From NCBI GenBank assembly GCA_028692955.1, contig JAQUWH010000007.1, forward strand, positions 1-64,000: 64,000 nt of DNA, written 5' to 3'. The translations under genes and the position numbers were made by a program. This document shows, piece by piece, positions 1 to 11,033 of the stretch. The stretch comes from Clostridia bacterium (GTDB lineage: Bacteria; Bacillota; Clostridia; TANB77; CAG-465). The notes beneath the pieces are model-generated. The model saw only the letters and a program-made list of their open reading frames with translations, did no database searches and was not told the DNA's origin. Each line of letters begins with the position of its first letter. Positions within the stretch are counted from its first letter, which is position 1.

Positions 1-747
<747 letters not shown>

Positions 748-815
748 AAATCTTATTAAAAATTAATAAATAATAATGATAAATAAATTTGTTTCAGATA
801 ATATATCATTTAAAC

Positions 816-856
816 AAAGTGAATCCTAAATATCAATTTAGGGTTCACTTTATTAA
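816..856 (+). terminator. Terminator after collagen-like gene
   Basis: Arms AAAGTGAATCCTAAA (816-830) and TTTAGGGTTCACTTT (837-851) pair with one G-U pair and a 6-base loop, followed by a T-rich stretch. Confidence 0.8.
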
Positions 857-883
857 TCTTTTTTACCTTTATAGGTTTATAAC

Positions 884-917
884 GAAGTAACATTTATTAA
901 GCAATAAATATTACTTC
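884..917. other. Second hairpin in the leader region before the ABC operon
   Basis: Arms GAAGTAACATTTATT (884-898) and AATAAATATTACTTC (903-917) pair with one mismatch around a 4-base loop. It lacks a clean U tract, so it may be an operator or processing signal rather than a terminator. A weak TTGTA...TACAA dyad (about 953-973) lies between it and the ABC genes and could be a regulator site; low certainty. Confidence 0.45.
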
Positions 918-1027
918 ATTGCCATAATATAAAAAATTATCTACTTGTATATAAAATATGTACAAAATGAATTTAATGTGTTAAACTATCAACAAATACA
1001 TATGAAATAAATTTAGGAGGAAATGAT

Positions 1028-1966
1028 ATGGAGAAAATTATTGAAGTAATGAATTTAACTAAAAAATACAAAGATTTGAAAGCAATTGATCATCTTTCAT
1101 TTGATGTATATAAAGGTGAAATTTTAGGGTTACTTGGTCCAAATGGGAGTGGAAAATCAACGACTATTAATTGTATTTTATCACTACTAAAGTTTAATGA
1201 AGGAAATATTACCATATTTGGTAAAGAAATGACACCGGATTCCTATGAAACAAAATCAAAAATCGGTGTAGTATTTCAAGAGGTAGCTGTTTTAGAAGAA
1301 TTAACTGTTTATGAGAATATCGATTACTTCTGTGGCTTATATATAAAAGATAAAACAGCTCGAAAAAACTATGTAAATGAAGCGATTCATTTAGTAGGAT
1401 TAGAAGACTTTAAAAAATTTAAGCCAAAACAACTTTCAGGGGGATTATTAAGAAGATTAAATATTGCTTGTGGTGTAGCACATAAACCAAGTTTGATTTT
1501 TTTAGATGAACCAACAGTAGCAGTTGATCCACAAAGTAGAAATAATATATTAGATGGAATCAAAACACTACGTGACCAAGGTGCTACTATAGTATATACT
1601 ACACATTATATGGAAGAAGTAGAAATACTTTGCGATAGAATTATTATAATAGACAAAGGAAATATCATAGCACAAGGAACAAAACAAGAGTTAAAAGACC
1701 TAACTGGTATAGAAGAAAAAGTAACAGTTGAAATAGATAATTTGGAACCTAATAAAATAGAGGATATCAAAAAATTAGACAATGTAAAAGAAGTAAATTA
1801 TAACAATAATACACTATTAATTACCTATAAAAATGGAAAAAGTAATTTTGGTAATCTTCTTCATTATTTGAATAAAGAGAATTTAGTATATAACAAAATA
1901 TATTCCGAAAGACCTACTCTAAATGACGTTTTTCTAGAATTAACAGGAAAGGAGCTTAGGGATTAA
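1028..1966 (+). CDS. ABC-2 type transporter ATP-binding protein
   Basis: Cytoplasmic ATPase of 312 residues that would power the two permeases encoded next. Walker A GPNGSGKST is at residues 37-45, the signature LSGGLLRR starts at 136, Walker B LIFLDEP is at 156-162, and the switch His lies in YTTHYMEE. The roughly 80-residue C-terminal extension is typical of drug/lipid exporter ATPases of the CcmA/DrrA group. An AGGAGG site lies 6-7 bases before ATG. The stop overlaps the next start (TAATG), indicating translational coupling. The substrate is unknown: the group includes drug, antibiotic-peptide and lipid exporters, and no regulator gene is adjacent. Confidence 0.92.
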   Translation: MEKIIEVMNLTKKYKDLKAIDHLSFDVYKGEILGLLGPNGSGKSTTINCILSLLKFNEGNITIFGKEMTPDSYETKSKIGVVFQEVAVLEELTVYENIDYFCGLYIKDKTARKNYVNEAIHLVGLEDFKKFKPKQLSGGLLRRLNIACGVAHKPSLIFLDEPTVAVDPQSRNNILDGIKTLRDQGATIVYTTHYMEEVEILCDRIIIIDKGNIIAQGTKQELKDLTGIEEKVTVEIDNLEPNKIEDIKKLDNVKEVNYNNNTLLITYKNGKSNFGNLLHYLNKENLVYNKIYSERPTLNDVFLELTGKELRD

Positions 1967-3147
1967 TGTTTTTCCATAATTTTAAATATACGTTAAAATC
2001 TCTTTTTAAAAATAAAAGTCTAATATTTTGGGCATATGCTTTTCCAATTATCTTATGTACATTTTTTAATCTTGCTTTTTCTAATATTGAAAATAGTGAG
2101 AAGTTAAATATTATTGATATTGGTATTGTTGAAAACAAATATTTTCAAGAAGATACCGTTATAAAAGAAACTTTTACAAAATTAAGTGACAAAAATAACA
2201 AGGATCAATTATTTAATATAACTTATACTTCTTTAGAAGAAGTAGCCTCTTTATTAAATAATGATAAAATTACCGGATATTTAATCTTGACAGAAGATAG
2301 TAATAAAGTTGTAATCAAAAACAATGGAATCAATGAAACTATATTGAAATATGTTACAGAAGAAATTTTTCAAACAAAAGAATTGATAACAAATCTTGCC
2401 ACTAATACCATAAAAGAAGAAATTCAAAATGGTAATTACCCTATTGATTATGAGAAGATATATCAAGGTGTTTTTGATATCATTCAAAATCAAGAAGTTA
2501 AGATAAATGATATTTCGAATAAAAATTTGAGTTACACAATGATAGAATACTATACATTAATTGCAATGTCTTGCCTTTATGGTGCTTTACTTGCTTTTAC
2601 TGCTATCAACAGAACACTTGCTAATATGAGTCATACTGGTAAAAGAGTATCGGCGAGCCCAGTGAAAAAATGGAAACTTATCCTAAGTAGCCTTTTAGCT
2701 AGTTACGTGGTACAACTGATTGGAATCACTTTACTACTACTATACACTATTTTTGTTATACATGTAGACTATGGCACTCAAATCTTACCTATCATTTCCC
2801 TTATCTTACTAGGAAGTGCAGCTGGTCTTAGTTTAGGTGTTGTCATTAGTACTGCCTTTAAAATCAGTGAAAATTCAAAAACTGGTATTGTTATTGGATT
2901 TACGATGCTTGGAGTATTTTTATCTGGTATGATGGGAATTACAATGAAATATATTATAGATGTTAATATCCCTATTGTGAATATACTAAATCCTGCTAAT
3001 ATGATTACAGATGGATTTTATGCGTTATACTACTATACCAATACAGATCGTTACTTTTTCAATATCATAAGCCTAGCAATTTTCTCTTTTATTATGATTA
3101 TAATATCATCCTTTCTATTAAGGAGGCAAAAATATGACAGTATTTAA
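1966..3147 (+). CDS. ABC-2 type transporter permease
   Basis: Integral membrane permease of 393 residues in the ABC2_membrane_3 arrangement: one N-terminal membrane helix (about residues 20-40), a large extracytoplasmic domain of some 160 residues, then five or six helices in the C-terminal half from about residue 195. It is coupled to the ATPase gene by a 1-base overlap and overlaps the next permease by 14 bases, so the three form one transcription unit. With its neighbour it would form a heterodimeric exporter. Substrate unknown. Confidence 0.88.
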   Translation: MFFHNFKYTLKSLFKNKSLIFWAYAFPIILCTFFNLAFSNIENSEKLNIIDIGIVENKYFQEDTVIKETFTKLSDKNNKDQLFNITYTSLEEVASLLNNDKITGYLILTEDSNKVVIKNNGINETILKYVTEEIFQTKELITNLATNTIKEEIQNGNYPIDYEKIYQGVFDIIQNQEVKINDISNKNLSYTMIEYYTLIAMSCLYGALLAFTAINRTLANMSHTGKRVSASPVKKWKLILSSLLASYVVQLIGITLLLLYTIFVIHVDYGTQILPIISLILLGSAAGLSLGVVISTAFKISENSKTGIVIGFTMLGVFLSGMMGITMKYIIDVNIPIVNILNPANMITDGFYALYYYTNTDRYFFNIISLAIFSFIMIIISSFLLRRQKYDSI

Positions 3148-4282
3148 ATACTTTTTTAAGGTATTAAACAGCTATAAATTTTTTATTATACTCACAACTG
3201 TGTTACTGGTTGGATTTGGTTGTTTTTCTCTTAAAACAAATGATACGACAACTAATTTTGTAGCCAATGAACCAACTTCTATAATTATTAATGAAGATGG
3301 AGATAATGATATCACAAAAAATCTCTGTGAATATATTAAGAAGAATTCTACAATCAAAGAAATAAACACGGATGAAGATTCAATTAACGACGCCATTTTT
3401 TATAGACAGGTGAGCTATGCTATCTATATTCCTAATAACTATGGTGAAGATTTTCTAAAAGGTAGTAACCCCGAGATAAAGATAAAAGCAACGGGAGACT
3501 CCAATTCAGCATATATGAAGATGTTACTGGAAAGATATATTAAGATAGTAAACATTTATCAGCAAGAAGGTCTATCAGAAAGTGAAATAATACAAAATGC
3601 CAATAGAGACTTAGAAAAAAATATTGAGGTTGAGATGACATCTAAAATAAATGCTAATTCGCTTTCACAATCTACTTTTTTCTATAACTTTGCTAATTAT
3701 AGCTTACTTGCTGGTTGTGTCTTTATTGTAGCGATGGTATTAAGCAGTTTTAGAAATAGATATATTAGAAAAAGAACAATTGTCAGTAGTACAAAATATA
3801 CCTCATTTAATAAATCCTTGTTCCTTGCTAATGCAATTTTTGCCCTAGCTTTATGGGCTATCTATGTTATCATTAGTATTCTATTAGTAAAGGACGTTAT
3901 GCTTTCATTATATGGTATATTATATATGATAAACTCTTTTGTGTTTACTATTTGCTGTTTATCTATTGCCTTTTTAATTGGCAATGTTATCTCAAATAAG
4001 GATGGAATTAATGGGATTGTTAATGTGTTAGCACTTGGTTCAAGCTTCTTATGTGGTGCCTTTGTACCAGTAGAATTTCTACCAAGTTCCGTACTAACTA
4101 TTGCACATATTCTCCCTTCTTATTGGTATATACAGAATAATCAATTTATTAGTACTTTAGAAACGATTAACTTTCATACGTTAAAACCCTACCTTGTTAA
4201 TCTAACTGTTATTGTATTATTTATCATTGGGTTTATCGTATTAACGAATATCATCACCAAACATAAAAGAAAAGAAAATTAG
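3134..4282 (+). CDS. ABC-2 type transporter permease, second subunit
   Basis: A 382-residue protein with the same layout as the preceding permease: an N-terminal helix (about 15-32), an extracytoplasmic segment with many charged residues, then a C-terminal membrane block from about residue 185. The AAGGAGG ribosome site lies inside the end of the upstream gene, and the two reading frames overlap by 14 bases. It most likely pairs with the upstream permease as a heterodimer. No terminator was seen directly after it, so the next small gene may be co-transcribed. Confidence 0.87.
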   Translation: MTVFKYFFKVLNSYKFFIILTTVLLVGFGCFSLKTNDTTTNFVANEPTSIIINEDGDNDITKNLCEYIKKNSTIKEINTDEDSINDAIFYRQVSYAIYIPNNYGEDFLKGSNPEIKIKATGDSNSAYMKMLLERYIKIVNIYQQEGLSESEIIQNANRDLEKNIEVEMTSKINANSLSQSTFFYNFANYSLLAGCVFIVAMVLSSFRNRYIRKRTIVSSTKYTSFNKSLFLANAIFALALWAIYVIISILLVKDVMLSLYGILYMINSFVFTICCLSIAFLIGNVISNKDGINGIVNVLALGSSFLCGAFVPVEFLPSSVLTIAHILPSYWYIQNNQFISTLETINFHTLKPYLVNLTVIVLFIIGFIVLTNIITKHKRKEN

Positions 4283-4371
4283 TTTTTTTCATCATAACTA
4301 CCCATATAATATTATCATATTAAAGCACTTGATGAATATACTGTATTAGATTATAGGGTTAGGTGAATATT

Positions 4372-4854
4372 ATGTTTGTTGTAAACTTTAAATTAGATTT
4401 CAAGAAGATTTTTCTAGTATGTATATTAGTAGCAGCAATTGTTGCTACCATCATTGAATTTGGAAACAACGGTTCTAAAGTAGTAAATTCAAATGTAGAT
4501 CATAATTATGATTTTGTTTTAACTGAAGATAATTATACCTCCGTATTAAAACAAATTCATGAGAATATAGATGTCAATATTGGTAAAACCATTAAAATGA
4601 CTGGATTTGTATTTAGAATGCCAGACTTTAAAGAAAATTATTTTGTGTGCGGAAGAAATACAATTGTTAATAATGAGGATACTGTAGCTGGTTTCTTATG
4701 CGAATATGCAGATGCAAAAAAGTTGATTGATAATGAATGGACTGAAATTACTGGAGTCATTATAAAAGGTGAATACAATGGTGCTATGCCAATTATTAAA
4801 ATTGGTAATATGACAAAGGTAACAGCACCAGCCAATACCTTTGTGAATAATTAA
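4372..4854 (+). CDS. Membrane-anchored DUF1980-like protein (YcgQ C-terminal domain)
   Basis: About 160 residues: an N-terminal membrane helix (roughly 12-30) then an extracytoplasmic domain. The pattern GFVFRMPDF ... FLCEYADA ... W-EITG ... GEYNGAMPIIKIG matches the C-terminal domain of the DUF1980/YcgQ family. In that family the domain normally follows a longer membrane region, and ycgQ is normally paired with the permease gene ycgR. Neither partner is here. I chose ATG at 4372 because AGGTGA lies 6 bases before it; an upstream in-frame GTG overlaps that site. Function is unknown. Proximity to the ABC operon (90 bp) allows co-transcription but proves no link. Confidence 0.65.
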   Translation: MFVVNFKLDFKKIFLVCILVAAIVATIIEFGNNGSKVVNSNVDHNYDFVLTEDNYTSVLKQIHENIDVNIGKTIKMTGFVFRMPDFKENYFVCGRNTIVNNEDTVAGFLCEYADAKKLIDNEWTEITGVIIKGEYNGAMPIIKIGNMTKVTAPANTFVNN

Positions 4855-4856
4855 AA

Positions 4857-4895
4857 AATATGCTATGGGGTTAACTTCATAGCATATTGTTTTAT
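4857..4895. terminator. Bidirectional terminator between convergent genes
   Basis: Arms AATATGCTATG (4857-4867) and CATAGCATATT (4878-4888) pair perfectly, with T-rich sequence on the right and A-rich sequence on the left. It can therefore serve both the plus-strand DUF1980 gene and the minus-strand acyl-CoA synthetase gene. Confidence 0.85.
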
Positions 4896-4896
4896 T

Positions 4897-6627
4897 TTAT
4901 TTTTTATTGTCTTTTTCTAATTCAGCAAATCTCTTTATTTTCATTGTAGTTGTTTTAATAAAATCATCTTTTTTTACTTCTAATTTTTTAATCGCTTTAT
5001 ATGAAACTAAAGATCTATTTATTTTCTTGATTTCTTCCCATATTTCCTTGTATATTGCGTCATCAGATGGTTTAGTAGAACCATAAGTTGCTTCTATATA
5101 TTCTTCATCTAATGTCACTTTAGCAGTAACAATTAATTCTTGTTTGTTCTTTGGATCTTTTGCTCCATATACCATAGATTCATTCACTAAAGGTATTCTA
5201 TTAATTAAGGTTTCTAATTCTTCAGGATAGATATTTTTTCCATTAGAAGTAACAATAACATTCTTTGTTCTACCAGTAATTACTAGGTTTCCTTTGATAT
5301 CAAAATAGCCAAGATCCCCAGTATAAAACCATCCACCTTTAAGAGCTTCAGCAGTCTTTTCTTCATCATTGTAATAACCTATCATAATATTATCGCCTTT
5401 TGCAATAATTTCACCTATATTGCTGTTTTCATCTTCATTTTTACTTAAATCAATTCTTACTTCTGTTCCATAAACAGCTTTACCACAAGTACCAGCAACT
5501 CTACCATCTTTCGGAGTTCCTGCAATTAATGGAGATGCTTCTGTTACTCCAAATCCTTGGAAGAATTTAAATCCATAACTTTCAAGCTTTTCTATAATGT
5601 CTTTATCGATAGGAGCTGCACCACAAAAAATATGTGTCAATTTTCCACCAAAATTTTCTTGAACAGATTTAAATAATTTTCTTCTAAAATCAAGACCAAT
5701 TTTGCTTAAGCCAATAGCTACCTTGCCTGCTGTTCTAATCACTTTTTCTTTACCAGTATCAGCAATAGCTTTATCTATTTTTGCGCTTAATTTTTCTATC
5801 AATGCTGGTACAGCAAATAATACGTTTGGACGTATTTCTTTCATATTTTTAGCAACATATTTTAATCCTTCACAGATTCCTATTGTTGCTCCTATAAACG
5901 TTCCGTAAATATATACCAATGAAAATTCATAAGTATGATGAATTGGTAATACAGATAAATAAGTAAATTCTCCCATTTCTGGAACTAAATGATAGCAAGC
6001 AGCAATATCAGTACAAATATTTTTATGACATAGCATAACTCCTTTTGATGCAGCAGTAGTTCCGGAAGTAAATAACAATATTTTAAATTCATCTCTATCA
6101 ATTTTGGTATCAATGTATTCTGTTACACCTGTATCAACAAGTTCTTTTCCTTCTTCTACTAATTCATCGTAAGAATAACTGAAATCATCAGAATTTTTTT
6201 TGCTCATTTCTATATAGATTATATCTTTAGGTAGGTTACCTCTTATTTCTTCAATAAGGTCTTTTTTTCTACTAGAATATACAATACAACTAGCTTCTGA
6301 TCTTTCCATTAAATTTTGAATTTCATTGGATGGCAATTCTTTGTCAAGTGGAACAATAATACCAACACCACAAGCAACTGCCATATATGTTGCATACCAT
6401 CTATAACTATTCTCACCAATAACTGCTATTTTTTTATCTTTTAAATTTAATTTTTTAAGCATAATAGTCCCTAATGCATTTACATCTTCTTTTACTTGAG
6501 AATATTTTATTTTTCTAAATTCTTTACTACCATCTTCTTTTTCTAAAAAAGCCACTTTATCTTTAAACATATCACATCTAACATTGATAATATCTTTTAA
6601 AGATTCAACATACTTTATTTCTTCCAT
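4897..6627 (-). CDS. AMP-dependent (long-chain) acyl-CoA synthetase/ligase
   Basis: A 576-residue adenylate-forming enzyme that would activate a fatty acid to acyl-AMP and then acyl-CoA or another acyl carrier. The AMP-binding signature FTSGTTAASKG is at residues 186-196. The adenine-binding motif GFGVTEASPL and the hinge YYTGDLGYFDIKGNLVITGR followed by KNVIVTSNGKNIYPEELE are present, with a Lys near the C terminus as expected. It resembles FadD/FAA1-type enzymes lacking a fused acyltransferase. AGGAGG precedes the ATG. The gene stands alone between a terminator and a divergent promoter region, so substrate cannot be inferred from context. Confidence 0.88.
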   Translation of the reverse strand: MEEIKYVESLKDIINVRCDMFKDKVAFLEKEDGSKEFRKIKYSQVKEDVNALGTIMLKKLNLKDKKIAVIGENSYRWYATYMAVACGVGIIVPLDKELPSNEIQNLMERSEASCIVYSSRKKDLIEEIRGNLPKDIIYIEMSKKNSDDFSYSYDELVEEGKELVDTGVTEYIDTKIDRDEFKILLFTSGTTAASKGVMLCHKNICTDIAACYHLVPEMGEFTYLSVLPIHHTYEFSLVYIYGTFIGATIGICEGLKYVAKNMKEIRPNVLFAVPALIEKLSAKIDKAIADTGKEKVIRTAGKVAIGLSKIGLDFRRKLFKSVQENFGGKLTHIFCGAAPIDKDIIEKLESYGFKFFQGFGVTEASPLIAGTPKDGRVAGTCGKAVYGTEVRIDLSKNEDENSNIGEIIAKGDNIMIGYYNDEEKTAEALKGGWFYTGDLGYFDIKGNLVITGRTKNVIVTSNGKNIYPEELETLINRIPLVNESMVYGAKDPKNKQELIVTAKVTLDEEYIEATYGSTKPSDDAIYKEIWEEIKKINRSLVSYKAIKKLEVKKDDFIKTTTMKIKRFAELEKDNKK

Positions 6628-6731
6628 ATAAATCCTCCTAAATTCTTTTTACATTATACAATTAAGTGAATGAAAAGTCAAATTTTAAGCAATGAAAAAA
6701 TTATCAAAAGGATCTCAACGTGACATAAAAC

Positions 6732-6760
6732 TTGACTTTTTACATATTTTGTAGTATAAT
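6732..6760 (+). promoter_or_regulatory. Consensus sigma-A promoter of the 6877 gene
   Basis: TTGACT (6732-6737), a 17-base spacer and TATAAT (6755-6760). The predicted start near 6767 gives a leader of about 110 bases that contains two palindromes. Confidence 0.8.
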
Positions 6761-6786
6761 AATAAGTATATAAAAAAATAAAAATA

Positions 6787-6855
6787 AACCACATTTGGTT
6801 TATTAGATAAATAGTATGAATATATGCTATGTTATTTAATAAACCACATGTGGTT
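6787..6855. promoter_or_regulatory. Pair of palindromic operator-like sites
   Basis: AACCACATTTGGTT (6787-6800, imperfect) and AACCACATGTGGTT (6842-6855, perfect) share the AACCACAT-TGGTT pattern and lie 55 bp apart, between the promoter and the ribosome site of the next gene. The pattern does not match operators I know well (CtsR, Rex, FapR, LexA). It could bind a dimeric repressor or form RNA hairpins. Confidence 0.6.
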
Positions 6856-6876
6856 AAATTACAGGAGGAAGTTACC

Positions 6877-7302
6877 ATGAAAAACCTTACCTTAAAGAAT
6901 TTACTTCATATTTTTGCAGCCGTGGTCTGCATTTCCATTACCTTTACCCTATTTGTTACAGGGTTAGAGGTAGTTATCAACGCTGAGTGTGAGTATGACT
7001 CCTATAAGACGACTACATATACTCAAGGGTTGGGCTTTGTTGCTCCAGACTCTGTTCTGGGACAGCAACACGCAAGTGCCGTTGCTAAGCATGAAGCTCT
7101 TGTCGAGCGAATAGATAGCAACGACCACACCACTGATGGAGCAATCCAAAAGTGGTTCCGTTCACTAACAGCAATCGGCATGTTGGTAGTGTTCATAATA
7201 GCCGTAGGTATGTCGTGCATTAGCGTGATATATTTACGAGGAGAGTTGATTAAGTTCCTTCGGGAATTTAATAGAAACTCCAGCCGGAGAAGACGAGCTT
7301 AA
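6877..7302 (+). CDS. Unrecognised small membrane protein with two helices
   Basis: About 142 residues when started at ATG 6877, which has AGGAGG 8-9 bases upstream; an upstream in-frame ATG at 6829 lacks a site. A hydrophobic segment spans about residues 9-32 and another about 95-120. Between them is a polar, probably extracytoplasmic loop, and the tail is Arg-rich (RNSSRRRRA). Codon use (CGA, CTG, GGG, many C/G third positions) is clearly richer in GC than the neighbours, suggesting acquisition from another genome. It is a single-gene unit with a strong promoter, two palindromes and its own terminator. I do not recognise the family. Confidence 0.7.
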   Translation: MKNLTLKNLLHIFAAVVCISITFTLFVTGLEVVINAECEYDSYKTTTYTQGLGFVAPDSVLGQQHASAVAKHEALVERIDSNDHTTDGAIQKWFRSLTAIGMLVVFIIAVGMSCISVIYLRGELIKFLREFNRNSSRRRRA

Positions 7303-7320
7303 TTGCTCGCCTTCTTTTTT
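7287..7320 (+). terminator. Terminator overlapping the end of the 6877 gene
   Basis: AGAAG-A-CGAGC pairs with GCTCG-C-CTTCT around a short loop, followed by TTTTTT. The stop codon lies inside the stem-loop. Confidence 0.8.
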
Positions 7321-7321
7321 G

Positions 7322-7822
7322 TTATATTTCATCTTCAAAATCATCTGGATTTTTTTCTTCTGCTGCAGTTCTGCTTTTCTTTTCTTCCTTTTGGCTTTTC
7401 ATAGTTTGTTTTAATACTTTATCAGGATTTTGCATTCCTTTTTGTATTAATTCTTGTGCTTTATTAACTACATCTGGTACAATATCCACTAATTTTTCTA
7501 TTGGACTTACACCATTCATAGTTAATAGCTTTGTATTACCATCTTTCACAATTAGAAAAGCCATTGGTGAAATATTCACACCAGCGCCACTACCACCACC
7601 AAATGGTAGATTTCCATTTTCTGAAAACTTGTTTAATTTGTTAGTATTAAACTCGCTTCCACCAGCAGCAAAGCCAAAACATACCTTTGATACAGGTATA
7701 ATGAGTGTGCCATCTGGACTTGTTACGCTATCACCTACAATTGTATTCACGTCTACCATACTTTCAAGAGAAGTCATAGCTGTCATCATTAAATTTTCTA
7801 TTGGATGTTGTTTGTTTTCCAT
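7322..7822 (-). CDS. ytfJ: Sporulation protein YtfJ (GerW family)
   Basis: A 166-residue protein matching the YtfJ/GerW spore protein family: N-terminal HPIENLMMTAMTSLE, the DVNTIVGD stretch, a central segment with FGFAAGG and the Gly-rich FGGGSGAGVNISPMAFLIV motif. In Bacillus subtilis the protein is made in the forespore and affects germination. The C-terminal 50 residues are charged and variable. GGTGG precedes the ATG. The gene overlaps the upstream ytfI-like gene by 59 bases, and the same ytfI-ytfJ order occurs in Bacillus, which supports both calls. Confidence 0.88.
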   Translation of the reverse strand: MENKQHPIENLMMTAMTSLESMVDVNTIVGDSVTSPDGTLIIPVSKVCFGFAAGGSEFNTNKLNKFSENGNLPFGGGSGAGVNISPMAFLIVKDGNTKLLTMNGVSPIEKLVDIVPDVVNKAQELIQKGMQNPDKVLKQTMKSQKEEKKSRTAAEEKNPDDFEDEI

Positions 7823-8441
7823 CTTTCTTTACCACCTTTTTTAACTTAATAATTGATTTTATTATTACAATAATAGTATTGGCGAGTTTTAAATTAATTA
7901 TACTATAAAAATCAACATCATAAATTTTATTTGAAATATATGTACTATATTTTGTTCTATCTATATTAAATTTATCTATATTTTTGGCTAAATATAGATT
8001 AATAATCGCATTTAAAGTTGCCATTGCATAAGCATTTAAAATGGAATCAGATAAATTATACCCAATATTTAAATAGAATTTACTATAGAAAATATTTTTT
8101 CTTAATTTAACAAAATCTTGTTTATTAAATAAAGCAGAATCTTGTTTTTCGTATGACATAATACCTTCTATTACTTTTACAGAAGTATCTAATATTTTTT
8201 TTGTTGTATTACTGTTATTTTTGGCTTCTTTATCCGCCTTTTCTTTTTGTTTCATATCAATTTTTTTTACTCGAATGAATCGTAATAGATATATTTTCAC
8301 ATAATTACTAACCTTGATATCTTCATTTTCATCCTTATTTTTTGATTTCATACTAAATTTTATATCTATTTTTACTGGAATGAATAAAACAAGTAGGATT
8401 AACAAAATAATACTACCAAGTATTATATATAGTAAATTCAT
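7764..8441 (-). CDS. ytfI: DUF2953 membrane-anchored protein (YtfI-like)
   Basis: 225 residues with one strongly hydrophobic N-terminal helix (about 3-24, including LVLFIPVKIDIKF) followed by a basic, Lys-rich domain. The gene lies immediately upstream of ytfJ, where B. subtilis carries the DUF2953 gene ytfI; identification rests on this synteny plus the N-terminal pattern. Its last 59 bases overlap the start of ytfJ in another frame, giving tight coupling. A role in sporulation is assumed from the partner; the biochemical function is unknown. Confidence 0.72.
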   Translation of the reverse strand: MNLLYIILGSIILLILLVLFIPVKIDIKFSMKSKNKDENEDIKVSNYVKIYLLRFIRVKKIDMKQKEKADKEAKNNSNTTKKILDTSVKVIEGIMSYEKQDSALFNKQDFVKLRKNIFYSKFYLNIGYNLSDSILNAYAMATLNAIINLYLAKNIDKFNIDRTKYSTYISNKIYDVDFYSIINLKLANTIIVIIKSIIKLKKVVKKDGKQTTSNRKFNDDSYDFS

Positions 8442-8504
8442 ATTACCACCCTACATAGTATTGCTCACATTTTAACTATTTACTTATATATTCTATTATC
8501 TCGA

Positions 8505-8534
8505 CAAAAAAACCAATAACTTTCATTATTGGTT
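8505..8534 (-). terminator. Terminator of obg
   Basis: AACCAATAA (8511-8519) pairs with TTATTGGTT (8526-8534). Read on the minus strand, the stem is followed by TTTTTTT. Confidence 0.85.
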
Positions 8535-8540
8535 CTTCTT

Positions 8541-9845
<1,305 letters not shown>

Positions 9846-9852
9846 CTATATA

Positions 9853-10866
9853 CTACTCAAAATAGTTTATCTTCATTGCCTCTTTTACTTTTTTCATTGT
9901 CTCTGATGCTGTCTTTTGTGCCTTTTTGGTACCTTCTAGTAAAATATCTTCAACCAGTTTTGTATTGCTTTCATAGTATCTTCTCTTTTCTTGTATTGGT
10001 GCTAAATACTCACATACATTTTTAATTAATTGCTTTTTACAATCGACGCATCCTCTATGTCCAGCCTTACATTCTTTAAAGATAATATCTTGTTCTTTTC
10101 CACTAAATAATTTATGATAGTAACCAACCATACAAACATCTGGACTTGCTGGATCATCTTTTTTTATTTTTGTAGTATCGGTTAAAGCGGACATAATCTT
10201 TCTTGCTATTTCTTCTGTACTATCACAAAGGTAGATTGCGTTTCCTAAGCTTTTACCCATTTTAGCATTTCCATCTAAACCTTTTACTCTAGACATTTTA
10301 CTAAGCATGATTTCTGGCTCTACTAAAACATCACCATAGAGGCTATTGAATTTTCTAACAATCTCTTTTGTCTGTTCTATCAATGGTTCTTGGTCTTCCC
10401 CAACAGGAACAACGTTAGCATTAAATGCTGTAATATCAGCAGCCTGGCTAATAGGATAGCCTAAAAAGCCATAGGTAACCAATTTCCCATCATTACCGAA
10501 TACTTCTTTTTTTTGTTTTATTTCAGTCTTAATCGTAGGATTCCTTTCCAATCTTGCTATTGTTACTAGATTAGAATAATACATTGTAAGCTCGGCAAGT
10601 TCCGGTATCATGGACTGAATAAAAATGTGACTCTTATTTGGATCAATGCCACATGATAAATAATCAATTGCAACTTGCATTACATTTTTTCTTACCTTAT
10701 CTGGGTTATTAAAATTATCTGTTAATGCTTGCACATCTGCTATTAAAATATATTGTTCATACTCTTCTTGTAATTTTACCCTATTTTGTAATGAACCAAA
10801 ATAATGGCCAATATGTAAATTACCAGTTGGTCTATCACCTGTTAAGATTATCTTTTTCTTTTCCAT
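9853..10866 (-). CDS. trpS: Tryptophanyl-tRNA synthetase
   Basis: Class I synthetase charging tRNA-Trp, 337 residues from ATG 10866. The HIGH-type motif appears as GNLHIGHYFGSL and the KMSKS-type motif as KMGKSLGNAIYL. The internal segment GYPISQAADI is typical of TrpRS. AAGGGTG lies 6 bases before ATG 10866; an upstream in-frame GTG falls inside this site, so I reject it. No T-box was found upstream, but the preceding 300 bases contain a terminator and a possible micro-ORF. Confidence 0.96.
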   Translation of the reverse strand: MEKKKIILTGDRPTGNLHIGHYFGSLQNRVKLQEEYEQYILIADVQALTDNFNNPDKVRKNVMQVAIDYLSCGIDPNKSHIFIQSMIPELAELTMYYSNLVTIARLERNPTIKTEIKQKKEVFGNDGKLVTYGFLGYPISQAADITAFNANVVPVGEDQEPLIEQTKEIVRKFNSLYGDVLVEPEIMLSKMSRVKGLDGNAKMGKSLGNAIYLCDSTEEIARKIMSALTDTTKIKKDDPASPDVCMVGYYHKLFSGKEQDIIFKECKAGHRGCVDCKKQLIKNVCEYLAPIQEKRRYYESNTKLVEDILLEGTKKAQKTASETMKKVKEAMKINYFE

Positions 10867-10975
10867 TACTATCACCCTTAAATCATACTATATTATACAA
10901 TAAACTTAGCCAAAATACCAGTTTTAACTCAAAAAATGTCATAAAATCTAATAGATTAGAACAATAACAGAAAGA

Positions 10976-11010
10976 AATAGGGTAAACAATATTTCATTTA
11001 CCCTATTTTA
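10976..11010. terminator. Perfect hairpin terminator between trpS and the micro-ORF
   Basis: AATAGGGTAAA (10976-10986) and TTTACCCTATT (10997-11007) form an 11-bp perfect stem. It lies 27 bases beyond the stop of the 11034-11084 micro-ORF. Read on the minus strand the stem is followed by TCTTTC, a weak U tract. Confidence 0.75.
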
Positions 11011-11033
11011 AACTTATTTTATAAACTTCATTT

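Noticed and set aside
4638-4835. Minus-strand open frame opposite the DUF1980 gene
   Set aside because: No ribosome site, and antisense to a recognisable domain.
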